A stretch of DNA of 64,000 nucleotides from Bacillus sp. Cs-700. GTDB taxonomy: Bacteria > Bacillota > Bacilli > Bacillales > Guptibacillaceae. The notes under the pieces are model-generated. The model had not been told where the DNA came from, did no database searches, and saw only the letters and a program-made list of their open reading frames with translations. This document shows positions 26,747-34,787 of this stretch, piece by piece; the stretch's first letter is position 1; every line of letters starts with the position of its first letter. The translations under genes and the position numbers were made by a program. The stretch covers positions 2,666,001 to 2,730,000 of the forward strand of contig NZ_CP041063.1 of assembly GCF_011082085.1 (NCBI RefSeq), given 5' to 3'.

Positions 26747-28021
26747 ATGATCGATTTAAAGTATTTGCGTAAAAATTTTGAAGAAGTAAAAGTAAAGCTA
26801 TCAAAGCGTGGGGAAGATCTAGTCGGTCTTGATCGTTTTGAAGAGCTTGATCAGCGCAGAAGAGAGCTTATCGCTGAAACAGAGCAGTTAAAAGGACAGC
26901 GTAATGAAGCTTCTAAAAACGTGGCGGTATTTAAACGCGAGAAGAAGGATGCCGATCACCTTATTAAAGAAATGCGTGAAGTTGGTGATAAGATTAAAAC
27001 CATTGATGAAGAACTTCGCACTGTTGAGACAGAGCTTGAACAAATTCTTCTTCAAATCCCAAATATCCCTCATGATAGTGTACCTGTAGGTGAGACGGAA
27101 GATGATAACATCGAAATCCGTACATGGGGAGAGAAAAATGATTTTGCTTTTGAAGCAAAGCCTCACTGGGATATTGCAACCGATCTTAATATCATTAACT
27201 TCGAACGTGCAGCAAAAGTAACCGGAAGCCGATTTGCTTTCTATAAAGGTGCTGGAGCGCGTCTAGAACGTTCTTTGATTAACTTTATGATGGATCTACA
27301 TGAATCTGAGCATGGGTATGAAGAAATTCTTCCTCCATACCTTGTGAACCGTGAAAGCATGACTGGTACTGGTCAGCTTCCTAAATTTGAGGAGGATGCT
27401 TTTAAAATTCGTGAAGAAGATTACTTCTTAATCCCAACAGCGGAAGTACCGGTAACAAACTTCCACCGTGATGAAATTATGGACGGAGAAGATCTTCCAC
27501 TAGCTTATACAGCTTACAGTGCTTGCTTCCGTTCTGAAGCTGGATCTGCAGGGCGCGATACTCGTGGCCTGATTCGTCAGCACCAGTTTAATAAAGTAGA
27601 GCTCGTTCGCTTTGTGAAGCCTGAAGATTCTTATGACGAGTTAGAAAAGCTTACCGGACACGCAGAAAAGGTGCTACAACTGCTGGAACTTCCTTACCGC
27701 GTTATGAGCATGTGTACGGCTGACCTTGGCTTTACTGCAGCAAAGAAATATGATATTGAAGTTTGGATCCCAAGCTATGGCACGTATCGAGAAATCTCTT
27801 CTTGTAGTAACTTTGAAGATTTCCAGGCACGTCGTGCAGGCATTCGCTTCCGTCGTGAAAAGAATGGAAAGCCAGAATTTCTTCATACGTTAAACGGCTC
27901 TGGTCTTGCGATCGGAAGAACTGTTGCCGCAATTTTAGAGAATTACCAACAAGAAGATGGCTCAGTTATTGTCCCAGAAGTGCTACGTCCATATATGGGT
28001 GGGCGTGACGTGATTAAATAA
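26747..28021 (+). CDS. serS: Seryl-tRNA synthetase
   Basis: Class II synthetase charging tRNA-Ser. The 424-residue protein has the N-terminal coiled-coil arm (about 28-105, rich in E, K and R) that contacts the long variable arm of tRNA-Ser. It also has motif 2 ([15 protein letters not shown]) and motif 3 ([16 protein letters not shown]). ATG 26747 follows AAAGGAGG; the frame extends upstream into the T-box leader but only the 424-residue form matches the family. Regulated by the T-box. Confidence 0.98.
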   Translation: MIDLKYLRKNFEEVKVKLSKRGEDLVGLDRFEELDQRRRELIAETEQLKGQRNEASKNVAVFKREKKDADHLIKEMREVGDKIKTIDEELRTVETELEQILLQIPNIPHDSVPVGETEDDNIEIRTWGEKNDFAFEAKPHWDIATDLNIINFERAAKVTGSRFAFYKGAGARLERSLINFMMDLHESEHGYEEILPPYLVNRESMTGTGQLPKFEEDAFKIREEDYFLIPTAEVPVTNFHRDEIMDGEDLPLAYTAYSACFRSEAGSAGRDTRGLIRQHQFNKVELVRFVKPEDSYDELEKLTGHAEKVLQLLELPYRVMSMCTADLGFTAAKKYDIEVWIPSYGTYREISSCSNFEDFQARRAGIRFRREKNGKPEFLHTLNGSGLAIGRTVAAILENYQQEDGSVIVPEVLRPYMGGRDVIK

Positions 28022-28028
28022 AAGTGAT

Positions 28029-28061
28029 AAAGAGCAGAGTGATCTCTGCTCTTTATTTTTA
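28029..28061 (+). terminator. Terminator after serS
   Basis: AAGAGCAGAG pairs with CTCTGCTCTT around a 4-nt loop, followed by a T-rich tract. Confidence 0.88.
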
Positions 28062-28167
28062 TATAAGAATCGTGTATAGTGAAGGAAGCTAATTTTCGAC
28101 GAAGTTCTTCATAAATCATCAATGTACACACATGAAAAAACTTTTTTAAAAAGTTTTTGAGATATCG

Positions 28168-28196
28168 TTGACATTATTCTAAGACGATGATAATAT
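28168..28196 (+). promoter_or_regulatory. Promoter of tRNA-Ser(UGA)
   Basis: TTGACA at 28168-28173, a 17-bp spacer, and TAATAT at 28191-28196, about 37 bp before the tRNA. A strong sigma-A type match. Confidence 0.8.
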
Positions 28197-28232
28197 ATTA
28201 CTTGTCGCAGTTAGTTAATAACTTCTTCACAC

Positions 28233-28325
28233 GGAGGAATACCCAAGTCTGGCTGAAGGGATCGGTCTTGAAAACCGACAGGGGCTTAGTCGCCCGCGGG
28301 GGTTCGAATCCCTCTTCCTCCTCCA
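28233..28325 (+). tRNA. tRNA-Ser (anticodon UGA)
   Basis: 93-nt class II tRNA with the long variable arm. The acceptor GGAGGAA pairs with TTCCTCC, the anticodon loop is CTTGAAA with TGA at 28269-28271, and the T-arm contains GGTTCGAATCC. CCA is encoded (28323-28325). The discriminator base is T, where G is usual in tRNA-Ser. Confidence 0.96.
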
Positions 28326-28374
28326 TTTACTAATTAATAACCAACGCGCATATAATTTGGAGATTATATTTCGA

Positions 28375-28402
28375 CCGCTGTCATCGCCGACAGCGGTTTT
28401 TC
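28375..28402 (+). terminator. Terminator of tRNA-Ser(UGA)
   Basis: CCGCTGTC (28375-28382) pairs with GACAGCGG (28389-28396), followed by T residues. Confidence 0.88.
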
Positions 28403-28424
28403 TATGTGAAATTATAGTAGGATA

Positions 28425-28457
28425 AGAAAAAAGCTATCCAATTGGATAGCTTTTTTA
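28425..28457 (-). terminator. Terminator after dck (bidirectional)
   Basis: AAAAAAGCTATCCAATTGGATAGCTTTTTT-type palindrome: arms GCTATCC and GGATAGC flanked by A- and T-runs. It can work on both strands and directly follows the dck stop codon. Confidence 0.88.
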
Positions 28458-28460
28458 AGA

Positions 28461-29129
28461 TTATCGATTTAGTGAAGGGATTTGCTGAAACTTCTGATCA
28501 ATACGTTTTAAAATCAGTTCAACAGAAGAAGGATCATTCACAAGGTCATATTCATTGATATTCAAGCGAAGAATAGGACAAGCATTGAAGCTGTCGATCC
28601 AGTTCGTGTAGCGTTCGTACATTTCTTCCCAATAAGCAGTTGGCGTTTGTTGCTCCATCGGACGGCCTCGCTCTTTAATGCGATCCACGACGTCGTCAAA
28701 GGAACCTTCAAGGTAAATCATGAGATCTGGATGTGGGAAGAAAGGCGTCATCACCATTGATTGGAAAAGGTTTGTGTAGGTGTCATAGTCAACACTCGAC
28801 ATCGTCCCTTTTTCATAGTGCATTTTTGCGAAAATGCCTGTATCTTCATAAATAGAACGGTCTTGAACGAAGCCGCCACCATATTCAAACATTCTCTTCT
28901 GTTCTTTGAAGCGTTCTGCCAGGAAATAAATTTGCAGATGAAAGCTCCAACGAGAGAAGTCATTGTAGAATTTCTCTAAATATGGATTGTTATCCACTTT
29001 TTCAAGAGAAGTTCGAAATTGCAAAGCATTTGCAAGTGAGCTTGTAATCGTTGACTTCCCAACACCTACCGTCCCGGCAATTGTAATGACGGCGTCCTGT
29101 GGGATGTTGTATTTTTCTCTTAGGTTCAT
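28461..29129 (-). CDS. dck: Deoxynucleoside kinase, Dck-like (deoxyadenosine/deoxycytidine kinase)
   Basis: Salvage kinase that phosphorylates deoxynucleosides. The 222-residue protein has the P-loop GTVGVGKST (about 19-27), the DRS motif (VQDRSIYED) and the lid arginines in RIKERGRPMEQ. It overlaps dgk by 4 bp (ATGA) and is the downstream member of the pair, as in B. subtilis. Assignment to dC/dA rather than dG specificity rests on position and resemblance to Dck. Confidence 0.9.
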   Translation of the reverse strand: MNLREKYNIPQDAVITIAGTVGVGKSTITSSLANALQFRTSLEKVDNNPYLEKFYNDFSRWSFHLQIYFLAERFKEQKRMFEYGGGFVQDRSIYEDTGIFAKMHYEKGTMSSVDYDTYTNLFQSMVMTPFFPHPDLMIYLEGSFDDVVDRIKERGRPMEQQTPTAYWEEMYERYTNWIDSFNACPILRLNINEYDLVNDPSSVELILKRIDQKFQQIPSLNR

Positions 29130-29767
29130 TTAACAGGGTCTCCTTCTTTCAATGTTTTTTCGAGGGATTGGAAGATGGCGTGCAAATCTTCTTGATTGGA
29201 CACAAAATCCATCTCATCACCATTGAAACGGAGCACAGGGATATCTGGGTGCTGTGCTTCAAATTCATACATAAACCGTTCATAATCAGATGAAAGACGT
29301 TCAAGGTAAGCAGGATCGATGCTTTTTTCGATTTGTCTGCCTCTTTGAGAAATTCGATTAAGCAGCGTTTCAAGGCTAGCATTTAAATAAATAATGACGT
29401 TGGGTTCAGGCATTCCCTCGGTTAGAATGTCATAGATCTTCATATATTTAGAAAAGTGTTGGTCACTAAGTGTTTGTTGCGCAAAAATCTTATTTTTAAA
29501 AATGTGGTAATCAGAAATAACCGGAAGCTTCTTTGATAAATGTTGCTTCTCCATTTCTTCTAATTGCTTGTATCGATGGCTGAGAAAAAACATCTCGGTT
29601 TGGAAGCTCCACTCTTCAATGTTGTCGTAAAACTTCCCTAGAAACGGATTCTCTTCTACGATTTCTTGAAAAAGTTCAAATTGATAATGAGCAGCAATAG
29701 CTCGAGATAGGGAGGTCTTTCCAACTCCGATGGGGCCTTCGACGGCAATAAATGGGGTCTGATTCAT
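29126..29767 (-). CDS. dgk: Deoxynucleoside kinase, Dgk-like (deoxyguanosine kinase)
   Basis: Paralogue of the next gene. It has 213 residues, the P-loop GPIGVGKTS, the segment EENPFLGKFYDN and the lid RISQRGRQIE, closely resembling B. subtilis Dgk. ATG 29767 (MNQTPFIAVEG) is chosen because GGAGGAGG lies just upstream. An in-frame ATG at 29824 would add 19 residues with no family counterpart. Coupled to dck by a 4-bp overlap. Confidence 0.92.
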   Translation of the reverse strand: MNQTPFIAVEGPIGVGKTSLSRAIAAHYQFELFQEIVEENPFLGKFYDNIEEWSFQTEMFFLSHRYKQLEEMEKQHLSKKLPVISDYHIFKNKIFAQQTLSDQHFSKYMKIYDILTEGMPEPNVIIYLNASLETLLNRISQRGRQIEKSIDPAYLERLSSDYERFMYEFEAQHPDIPVLRFNGDEMDFVSNQEDLHAIFQSLEKTLKEGDPVK

Positions 29768-29948
29768 TACGTATCCTCCTCCGTCGTTTCCTATAGCAGA
29801 CCTTACATATCTTTTAATAGACAAAGATTATTGTAGCATACACCAGGATTGGTTGACAGGGTTAAAACCGGTAAGGTAAAGGTAAAAATAGCCTCTCCGT
29901 TTGATGCTAAAATCGTTTGGGAAAATAGGGAATAAAAGGAGTGAGATG

Positions 29949-31145
29949 ATGAGCTCGAATCAAATCATAATTCTACTTTTTATCGGTTATTTAGTCTACA
30001 CAATTGATAACAAACAAAAAAACTTCCCTGCCCCTCTCGTTTTATTGCTGATTGGAATCGGTCTTTCTTTTCTTCCATTCTTTAGTTCAGTACATATCAC
30101 GAAAGACATTATCTTTGAATGGTTTCTTCCAGCACTACTTTTTATTTCCGCTTATCAATTTCCGTTTGCTCATCTTAAAAAGCACGCTGGCATTATCGCG
30201 GCATTAAGTACATTAGGCTTATTATTTAGTGCTCTTCTACTTGGAAGCTTACTTTATGTTTTAAGCGGACCATTCCTTTCCCTTTCGTTCGTGGGGGCGC
30301 TATTAATCGCATCAATCCTAACGCCTACCGATCCGGTGTCTGTGGTAACCATCTTAAAGCAGGCATCAAAAGATCCGAAAATAGCTGATGTAGTTGAAGG
30401 AGAATCAATGGTGAACGATGGCACCAGTATCGTGCTTTTCACTGTGTTTGCTGGCATGTACCTTGGTGGTGAGAGCTTTTCTATTAGTACGTTTCTTTAT
30501 GACTTTGCTCTTGTTTCAATTGGAGGAATTGCGATTGGGGCCATATTTAGTTGGTTCGTGTGTCGGGCGATTTCGTTCACTCATCAGCGGCAATATCAAG
30601 TGATGTTAAGTATCGTTCTCGCTTACGGTAGTTTTTATGTGGCAGAAAACCTAGGTGTATCAGGCGTTCTCTCCGTTGTTGCAGCGGGAATTATGCTTTC
30701 ATATGAATTGGACGGTTATATTAAAGAATCTCATTATCGAGAATACCTCAATAGCTTCTGGGAAGTCGTAGAGCCGAGTATTCTTGCCTTAATTTTTCTA
30801 TTAATCGGTATTGAAACAACCAACTATCTAGACTTTGATCATTGGCTCTTTGTTGGGGTCGTTTTTCTGGCTTCGATTATTGTGAGGTTCCTTGTCCTTG
30901 CTGGAATTATCAAATCGTTCTCAGCATGGCGAAGTGAATTTAATTGGAAAGACATCTCCCTTGTTACATGGTCTGGCATTCGTGGAACGATGTCAGTGGC
31001 ACTTCTTTTGAGTTTGGAATCAGAATATGGATCAGGTGATAGTACGCTCATCTCGCTCACTTTTGGTGCCGTACTGTTATCACTTATTTTTCAAAGCGTA
31101 ACAATCTATCCCATGTCCAGCTATTTTGAGAAAAAGGCGAGATAA
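29949..31145 (+). CDS. CPA1-type Na+(K+)/H+ antiporter
   Basis: Polytopic membrane protein of 398 residues with about 12 hydrophobic segments. It carries the two cation:proton antiporter hallmarks: TPTDPVSVV in the fifth or sixth helix and ESMVNDGTSIVLF around the transport Asn-Asp. It has no long cytoplasmic C-terminal extension. Likely exchanges Na+ or K+ for H+ in pH and salt homeostasis; ion preference cannot be read from sequence. ATG 29949 follows AAAGGAG by seven bases; other in-frame starts lie at 29901 and 29946. It is not part of the core oriC gene order and is followed by repeat DNA. Confidence 0.9.
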   Translation: MSSNQIIILLFIGYLVYTIDNKQKNFPAPLVLLLIGIGLSFLPFFSSVHITKDIIFEWFLPALLFISAYQFPFAHLKKHAGIIAALSTLGLLFSALLLGSLLYVLSGPFLSLSFVGALLIASILTPTDPVSVVTILKQASKDPKIADVVEGESMVNDGTSIVLFTVFAGMYLGGESFSISTFLYDFALVSIGGIAIGAIFSWFVCRAISFTHQRQYQVMLSIVLAYGSFYVAENLGVSGVLSVVAAGIMLSYELDGYIKESHYREYLNSFWEVVEPSILALIFLLIGIETTNYLDFDHWLFVGVVFLASIIVRFLVLAGIIKSFSAWRSEFNWKDISLVTWSGIRGTMSVALLLSLESEYGSGDSTLISLTFGAVLLSLIFQSVTIYPMSSYFEKKAR

Positions 31146-31235
31146 GTGGAGGGAGGTGAAGGTGTCTCCATCTAGTGCTTTTTTATGAAGTGAAGCATAG
31201 CCTTTCTGAGCTTGATCGGCACTCGATTAGGGGGA

Positions 31236-31328
31236 ATTCGGCGATATTCTTGTTTTTTCCGCGAAAAGCTCATTTAATCCCGCGATATTCAGGATATATC
31301 CGCGAAAATGGGATTAATTCCGCGAACG
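31236..31328 (-). repeat. Second array of CGCGGAAAT-type repeats
   Basis: On the minus strand, units beginning CGCGGAATTAAT, CGCGGATATAT, CGCGGGATTAAA, CGCGGAAAAAA and CGCCGAATT follow each other every 20-24 bases. It has the same layout as the array at 20476-20590 and shares its first 16 bases exactly. It lies between the antiporter gene and the hairpin array. Confidence 0.65.
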
Positions 31329-31368
31329 AGCGTAAGGGCTCCGCTACTAAAGGCTCGTCTCCGTTTTT
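31326..31368. repeat. Truncated copy of the nested-hairpin repeat
   Basis: Only the outer part of the element remains: ACGAGC (31326-31331) pairs with GCTCGT (31353-31358), with the unit-terminal signature CTCCG plus T-run and a TAAA linker. It abuts full copy A. Confidence 0.55.
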
Positions 31369-31965
31369 CATGTCTAGCTGCAGCGCCCAGCCTCTCGATC
31401 GCTTCTCCCTATAAAATGAACACAAAACCGTGTTCTTTTTATAGGGCTCCAGCGCTTGTCGAGGCTAAACAGGCGCTTCCGCTTTTCATAGATCCAGCTG
31501 CAGTGGGCAGACACTCGGTCACTTCACCTTTTCATCCGAACACAAAGAACGTGTTCAAAGGAAAAGGCTCCAGTGCCTGCCGATTCTAAACGCCCGCTTC
31601 CGCTTTTCGTGTCTAGCTGCGCGGGCCAAATCCTCCGGCTTTTTCGCCCATTCGAATGAGACAAAAAGCGTCTCAATCTCTTGGGCTCCAACATCCTGCG
31701 GATTTAATCGGGCCCGCTCCGCTTTTCATAGATCCAGCTACGATTCGCAGAAACTCCGATATTTCACTCTTTCACCAGAACACAAAAATCGTGTTCTAGT
31801 TCAAGATTTCCAATATCTCCGTTTCTAAACGCTCATCTCCGCTTTTCATGTCTAGCTGCAGCGCCCAGCCTCTCGATCGCTTCACCCTATAAAATGAACA
31901 CAAAAACCGTGTTCTTTTTATAGGGCTCCAGCGCTTGTCGAGGCTAAACGGGCGCTTCCGCTTTT
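31369..31965. repeat. Tandem array of five nested-hairpin repeats (about 120 bp each)
   Basis: Five direct copies: A 31369-31486, B 31487-31607, C 31608-31726, D 31727-31846, E 31847-31965. Each begins with a CAT- or CGT-plus-(G)TCTAGCTGC or GATCCAGCT lead and ends CTCCGCTTTT or TTCCGCTTTT. Inside, up to five nested stems are separated by conserved linkers (TTC, CTCC, TAAAC). In A they are AGCGCC/GGCGCT, CTCGA/TCGAG, CGCT/AGCG, CCCTATAAAA/TTTTATAGGG and GAACAC/GTGTTC. The stems differ between copies but remain paired. No protein-coding content, transposase or CRISPR-like spacing is seen. The rest of the 31146-32062 gap contains the two neighbouring repeat features and the hpd leader. Confidence 0.88.
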
Positions 31966-32062
31966 CAATTAATGCGTTATGGCTTTAGCAGGTGTTCTTG
32001 AAAGGAAATGGAAAAAGCTATACGTTTAAGCTGAGTGACAAACTATTTTTGGAGGGATGATT

Positions 32063-33181
32063 GTGCAGGAGCAAATGTTGAATCAAAATCAACAGGAAAC
32101 GGCTGATTTTTTCCCGGTACGTGACGTCGATTATTTGGAGATTTATGTTGGAAATGCGAAACAGGCCAGTCATTATTTTTGTAAGGCGTTTGGATTTAAG
32201 CCCGTTGCTTATTCAGGTCTTGAGACAGGGGATCGTGAAAAGGTTTCTTACGTATTGCAACAGAATAATATCCGCCTTGTTTTATCAGGTGCCCTGTCGA
32301 ATGATCATCCAATTGCAGAGTTTGTTAAATTGCACGGGGATGGCGTGAAAGATATTGCTCTTACTGTAGAAAATGTTGATAGCGCTTACAGAGAAGCTGC
32401 TGAGCGGGGGGCGATTGAGCTAAGCCCACCTAAAGAATACAAAGATGAGAACGGTGTTGTAAAAATGGCCGTTATCGGCACGTATGGTGATACGATTCAT
32501 ACGTTAGTTGAACGTAAAAACTACTCCGGACTTTTTCTACCAGGATACAAAAAGTTTGAAGGGACAATTCCATCGAAGGAAACAGGCTTGCTCGGCATTG
32601 ACCACTGCGTTGGAAACGTAGAATCAATGGAAGAGTGGGTTTCTTATTATGAGAATGTGATGGGCTTTAAGCAAATGATACATTTCGATGATGAAGACAT
32701 TAGCACAGAGTATTCTGCTTTAATGTCGAAAGTGATGCACAACGGGGGACGCATTAAATTCCCGATTAATGAGCCTGCAAATGGGAAAAGGAAATCGCAA
32801 ATTCAAGAGTACCTTGATTATTATAATGGTCCTGGCGTTCAGCATATTGCCGTCTTAACGAATGATATTGTTGATACCGTTGCTAAACTTCGTGATGGTG
32901 GTGTTGAGTTTCTTGAAACGCCAGATGATTATTATGATGTGCTCACTGAGCGAGTAGGTGAGATTGATGAAGAGATTAGTAAACTTCGTGAGTTGAAAAT
33001 ATTAGTGGATCGTGATGATGAAGGGTATTTGTTGCAAATTTTCACAAAGCCTGTTGTCGATCGACCAACCTTATTTATTGAGATTATTCAACGTAAAGGT
33101 GCAAAAGGGTTTGGGGAAGGTAACTTCAAAGCATTATTCCAGGCGATTGAGCGAGAGCAGGAACGTAGAGGCAACTTATAG
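32063..33181 (+). CDS. hpd: 4-hydroxyphenylpyruvate dioxygenase
   Basis: Converts 4-hydroxyphenylpyruvate to homogentisate in tyrosine breakdown. The 372-residue protein contains two vicinal-oxygen-chelate domains. The iron ligands are visible as H181 (GIDHCVGNV), H261 (GVQHIAVL) and E340 (LFIEIIQRKG). GTG 32063 is preferred because GGAGGG lies six bases upstream; the ATG at 32057 directly abuts that site. It is the first gene of a four-gene cluster on the same strand. Confidence 0.96.
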   Translation: MQEQMLNQNQQETADFFPVRDVDYLEIYVGNAKQASHYFCKAFGFKPVAYSGLETGDREKVSYVLQQNNIRLVLSGALSNDHPIAEFVKLHGDGVKDIALTVENVDSAYREAAERGAIELSPPKEYKDENGVVKMAVIGTYGDTIHTLVERKNYSGLFLPGYKKFEGTIPSKETGLLGIDHCVGNVESMEEWVSYYENVMGFKQMIHFDDEDISTEYSALMSKVMHNGGRIKFPINEPANGKRKSQIQEYLDYYNGPGVQHIAVLTNDIVDTVAKLRDGGVEFLETPDDYYDVLTERVGEIDEEISKLRELKILVDRDDEGYLLQIFTKPVVDRPTLFIEIIQRKGAKGFGEGNFKALFQAIEREQERRGNL

Positions 33182-33222
33182 AAGTTAGCTTCAACCTACT
33201 ATAAGAAGGAGTTGCCTCACTC

Positions 33223-33852
33223 ATGAAAGTTCAACCTAATACATTAGCCTGGAAAGAGGCTTACAAATTATTAATTGGATCTGTCCTTCCTCGTCCAATT
33301 GCTTTCGTATCCACGATAAATAAAGTGGGTGAAGTGAATCTGGCGCCTTTTAGCTTTTTCACGGGCATATGCGCTGATCCTATGATGGTTTGTTTTGCGC
33401 CAATGCGAAAAGCGGGGGAAGGCGATAAAAAGGATACGCTCTTAAACATAGAGGAGTCCCGGGAATTTGTGATTAATATCGTTGGTGAAAAAATTGTTGA
33501 GCAAATGAACGAGTGTGCAACACCGTTTCCAAAAGGAACAGATGAGTTTCTTGAATCTGGACTTACAAAAGCTAACAGTGAGCTGGTTGGCCCTCCGAGA
33601 GTGGAAGAGAGTGACGTGCAGCTCGAATGTGTTCTTGATCAGATCGTAGAGTTCGGTGATCATGAAGGATCAGGTAGCCTTGTTATTGGCAAAGTAGTGA
33701 TGGTGCACGTACGTGATGCATTATATCGGGATGGGAAGATAGATACAGCGATGCTCCAGCCGGTAGGACGACTCGCTGGTCAAGAGTATACGAGAGCGGT
33801 AGCAGATACCTTTACATTAATTCGAAAAACATCTCCTGATGGAAAGAGCTGA
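33223..33852 (+). CDS. Flavin reductase-like FMN-binding protein
   Basis: 209-residue protein of the flavin reductase / FMN-binding split-barrel family, with the N-terminal signature LLIGSVLPRPIAFVST and NLAPFSFFTGICADP. Such proteins bind FMN and often reduce it with NAD(P)H. Position between hpd and the fumarylacetoacetase-type gene suggests a part in aromatic amino acid catabolism, perhaps a ring or side-chain oxidation or isomerisation partner, but no such role is shown by the sequence. AGGAG precedes the ATG, and the next gene starts 6 bp after its stop. Confidence 0.82.
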   Translation: MKVQPNTLAWKEAYKLLIGSVLPRPIAFVSTINKVGEVNLAPFSFFTGICADPMMVCFAPMRKAGEGDKKDTLLNIEESREFVINIVGEKIVEQMNECATPFPKGTDEFLESGLTKANSELVGPPRVEESDVQLECVLDQIVEFGDHEGSGSLVIGKVVMVHVRDALYRDGKIDTAMLQPVGRLAGQEYTRAVADTFTLIRKTSPDGKS

Positions 33853-33857
33853 GACGA

Positions 33858-34787
33858 TTGAAGTTCGTTACTTTCGAAGTAGATGGGAAAAGACAGGCGG
33901 GTATTTACAAAGATTCACGTATTATCGGATTACATGACGCTTCTAACGGAATTATTCCAGCAGATCTCATGAGGATCATTATCGATTATCCTCAGTACCA
34001 ACCGCTCATTGGGCAATGCCGCAATGGAGATTACGCGCTGGGGGATATCACGCTATATGCGCCTCTTCCTCGTCCAACGAGCATCAGAGATTTCTACGCC
34101 TTTGAAGAGCATGTGGTCACTGCAAGGGGGAAAAGAGGGCTTGATGTTGTGCCTGAGTGGTACGAGATTCCAGTTTTCTATTTTTCAAATCATCTTGCTG
34201 TGAAAGGGCCAAAAGATGTTATCCTGCGTCCCAAAGCATGTGAAAAGCTAGACTATGAACTAGAAATTGCCTGCGTCATTGGGAAAGAAGGGCGCAATAT
34301 TAAAGCAAGTCAGGCGAAAGACTACATTTTTGGTTTTATGATCATGAATGACTGGAGCGCACGCGACCTGCAAGCACAAGAAATGAAAGTGGGCTTAGGG
34401 CCAGCAAAAGGAAAAGATTTTGCTACTTCTTTCGGTCCGTTTCTTGTTACGGCTGATGAGTTCTCTCTTGACCAAGGAAAGCTTGATTTGCATATGGAAG
34501 CGTTCGTTAATGGTGAGCGTTATTCCTCGGGAAATGCGAAAGAGATGTATTATTCATTTGCTGAGCTCATCGAACAGGCTTCGCGTAATGTGACCTTATA
34601 TCCTGGTGAAGTAATCGGTTCAGGTACGGTTGGCAGCGGGTGTATTCTTGAACAATCGGGACGTGAATTCCTTATACCTGGTGACAGAGTTGATTTGTCT
34701 ATTGCTCATCTAGGCACACTTTCAAATGTCGTTGGAGAGGAGGATGAACATGGTTTACTATCGGACGATGGGCGAGATACCGTCTAA
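33858..34787 (+). CDS. Fumarylacetoacetate hydrolase family protein
   Basis: 309-residue protein with the FAH fold: metal-binding glutamates in KLDYELEIACVIG, the NDWSARDLQAQE signature and SFGPFLVT. In this cluster it most likely hydrolyses fumaryl- or maleylacetoacetate to the TCA intermediate and acetoacetate. The family also contains decarboxylases and other C-C hydrolases. The start is TTG with a weak ribosome site six bases after the previous stop, which suggests translational coupling. Its last 38 bases overlap hmgA. Confidence 0.88.
   Translation: MKFVTFEVDGKRQAGIYKDSRIIGLHDASNGIIPADLMRIIIDYPQYQPLIGQCRNGDYALGDITLYAPLPRPTSIRDFYAFEEHVVTARGKRGLDVVPEWYEIPVFYFSNHLAVKGPKDVILRPKACEKLDYELEIACVIGKEGRNIKASQAKDYIFGFMIMNDWSARDLQAQEMKVGLGPAKGKDFATSFGPFLVTADEFSLDQGKLDLHMEAFVNGERYSSGNAKEMYYSFAELIEQASRNVTLYPGEVIGSGTVGSGCILEQSGREFLIPGDRVDLSIAHLGTLSNVVGEEDEHGLLSDDGRDTV

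Noticed and set aside
31175-31589. Two open frames across the repeat region
   Set aside because: They run through hairpin repeats, lack ribosome sites and have no protein-like composition.
31369-31965. Direct repeats considered as a CRISPR array
   Set aside because: Units are about 120 bp with diverged interiors, have no constant short repeat with unique spacers, and there are no cas genes nearby.
31146-32062. Insertion sequence or integron in the repeat block
   Set aside because: No transposase or integrase frame, no target duplication and no terminal inverted repeats of IS type were seen.
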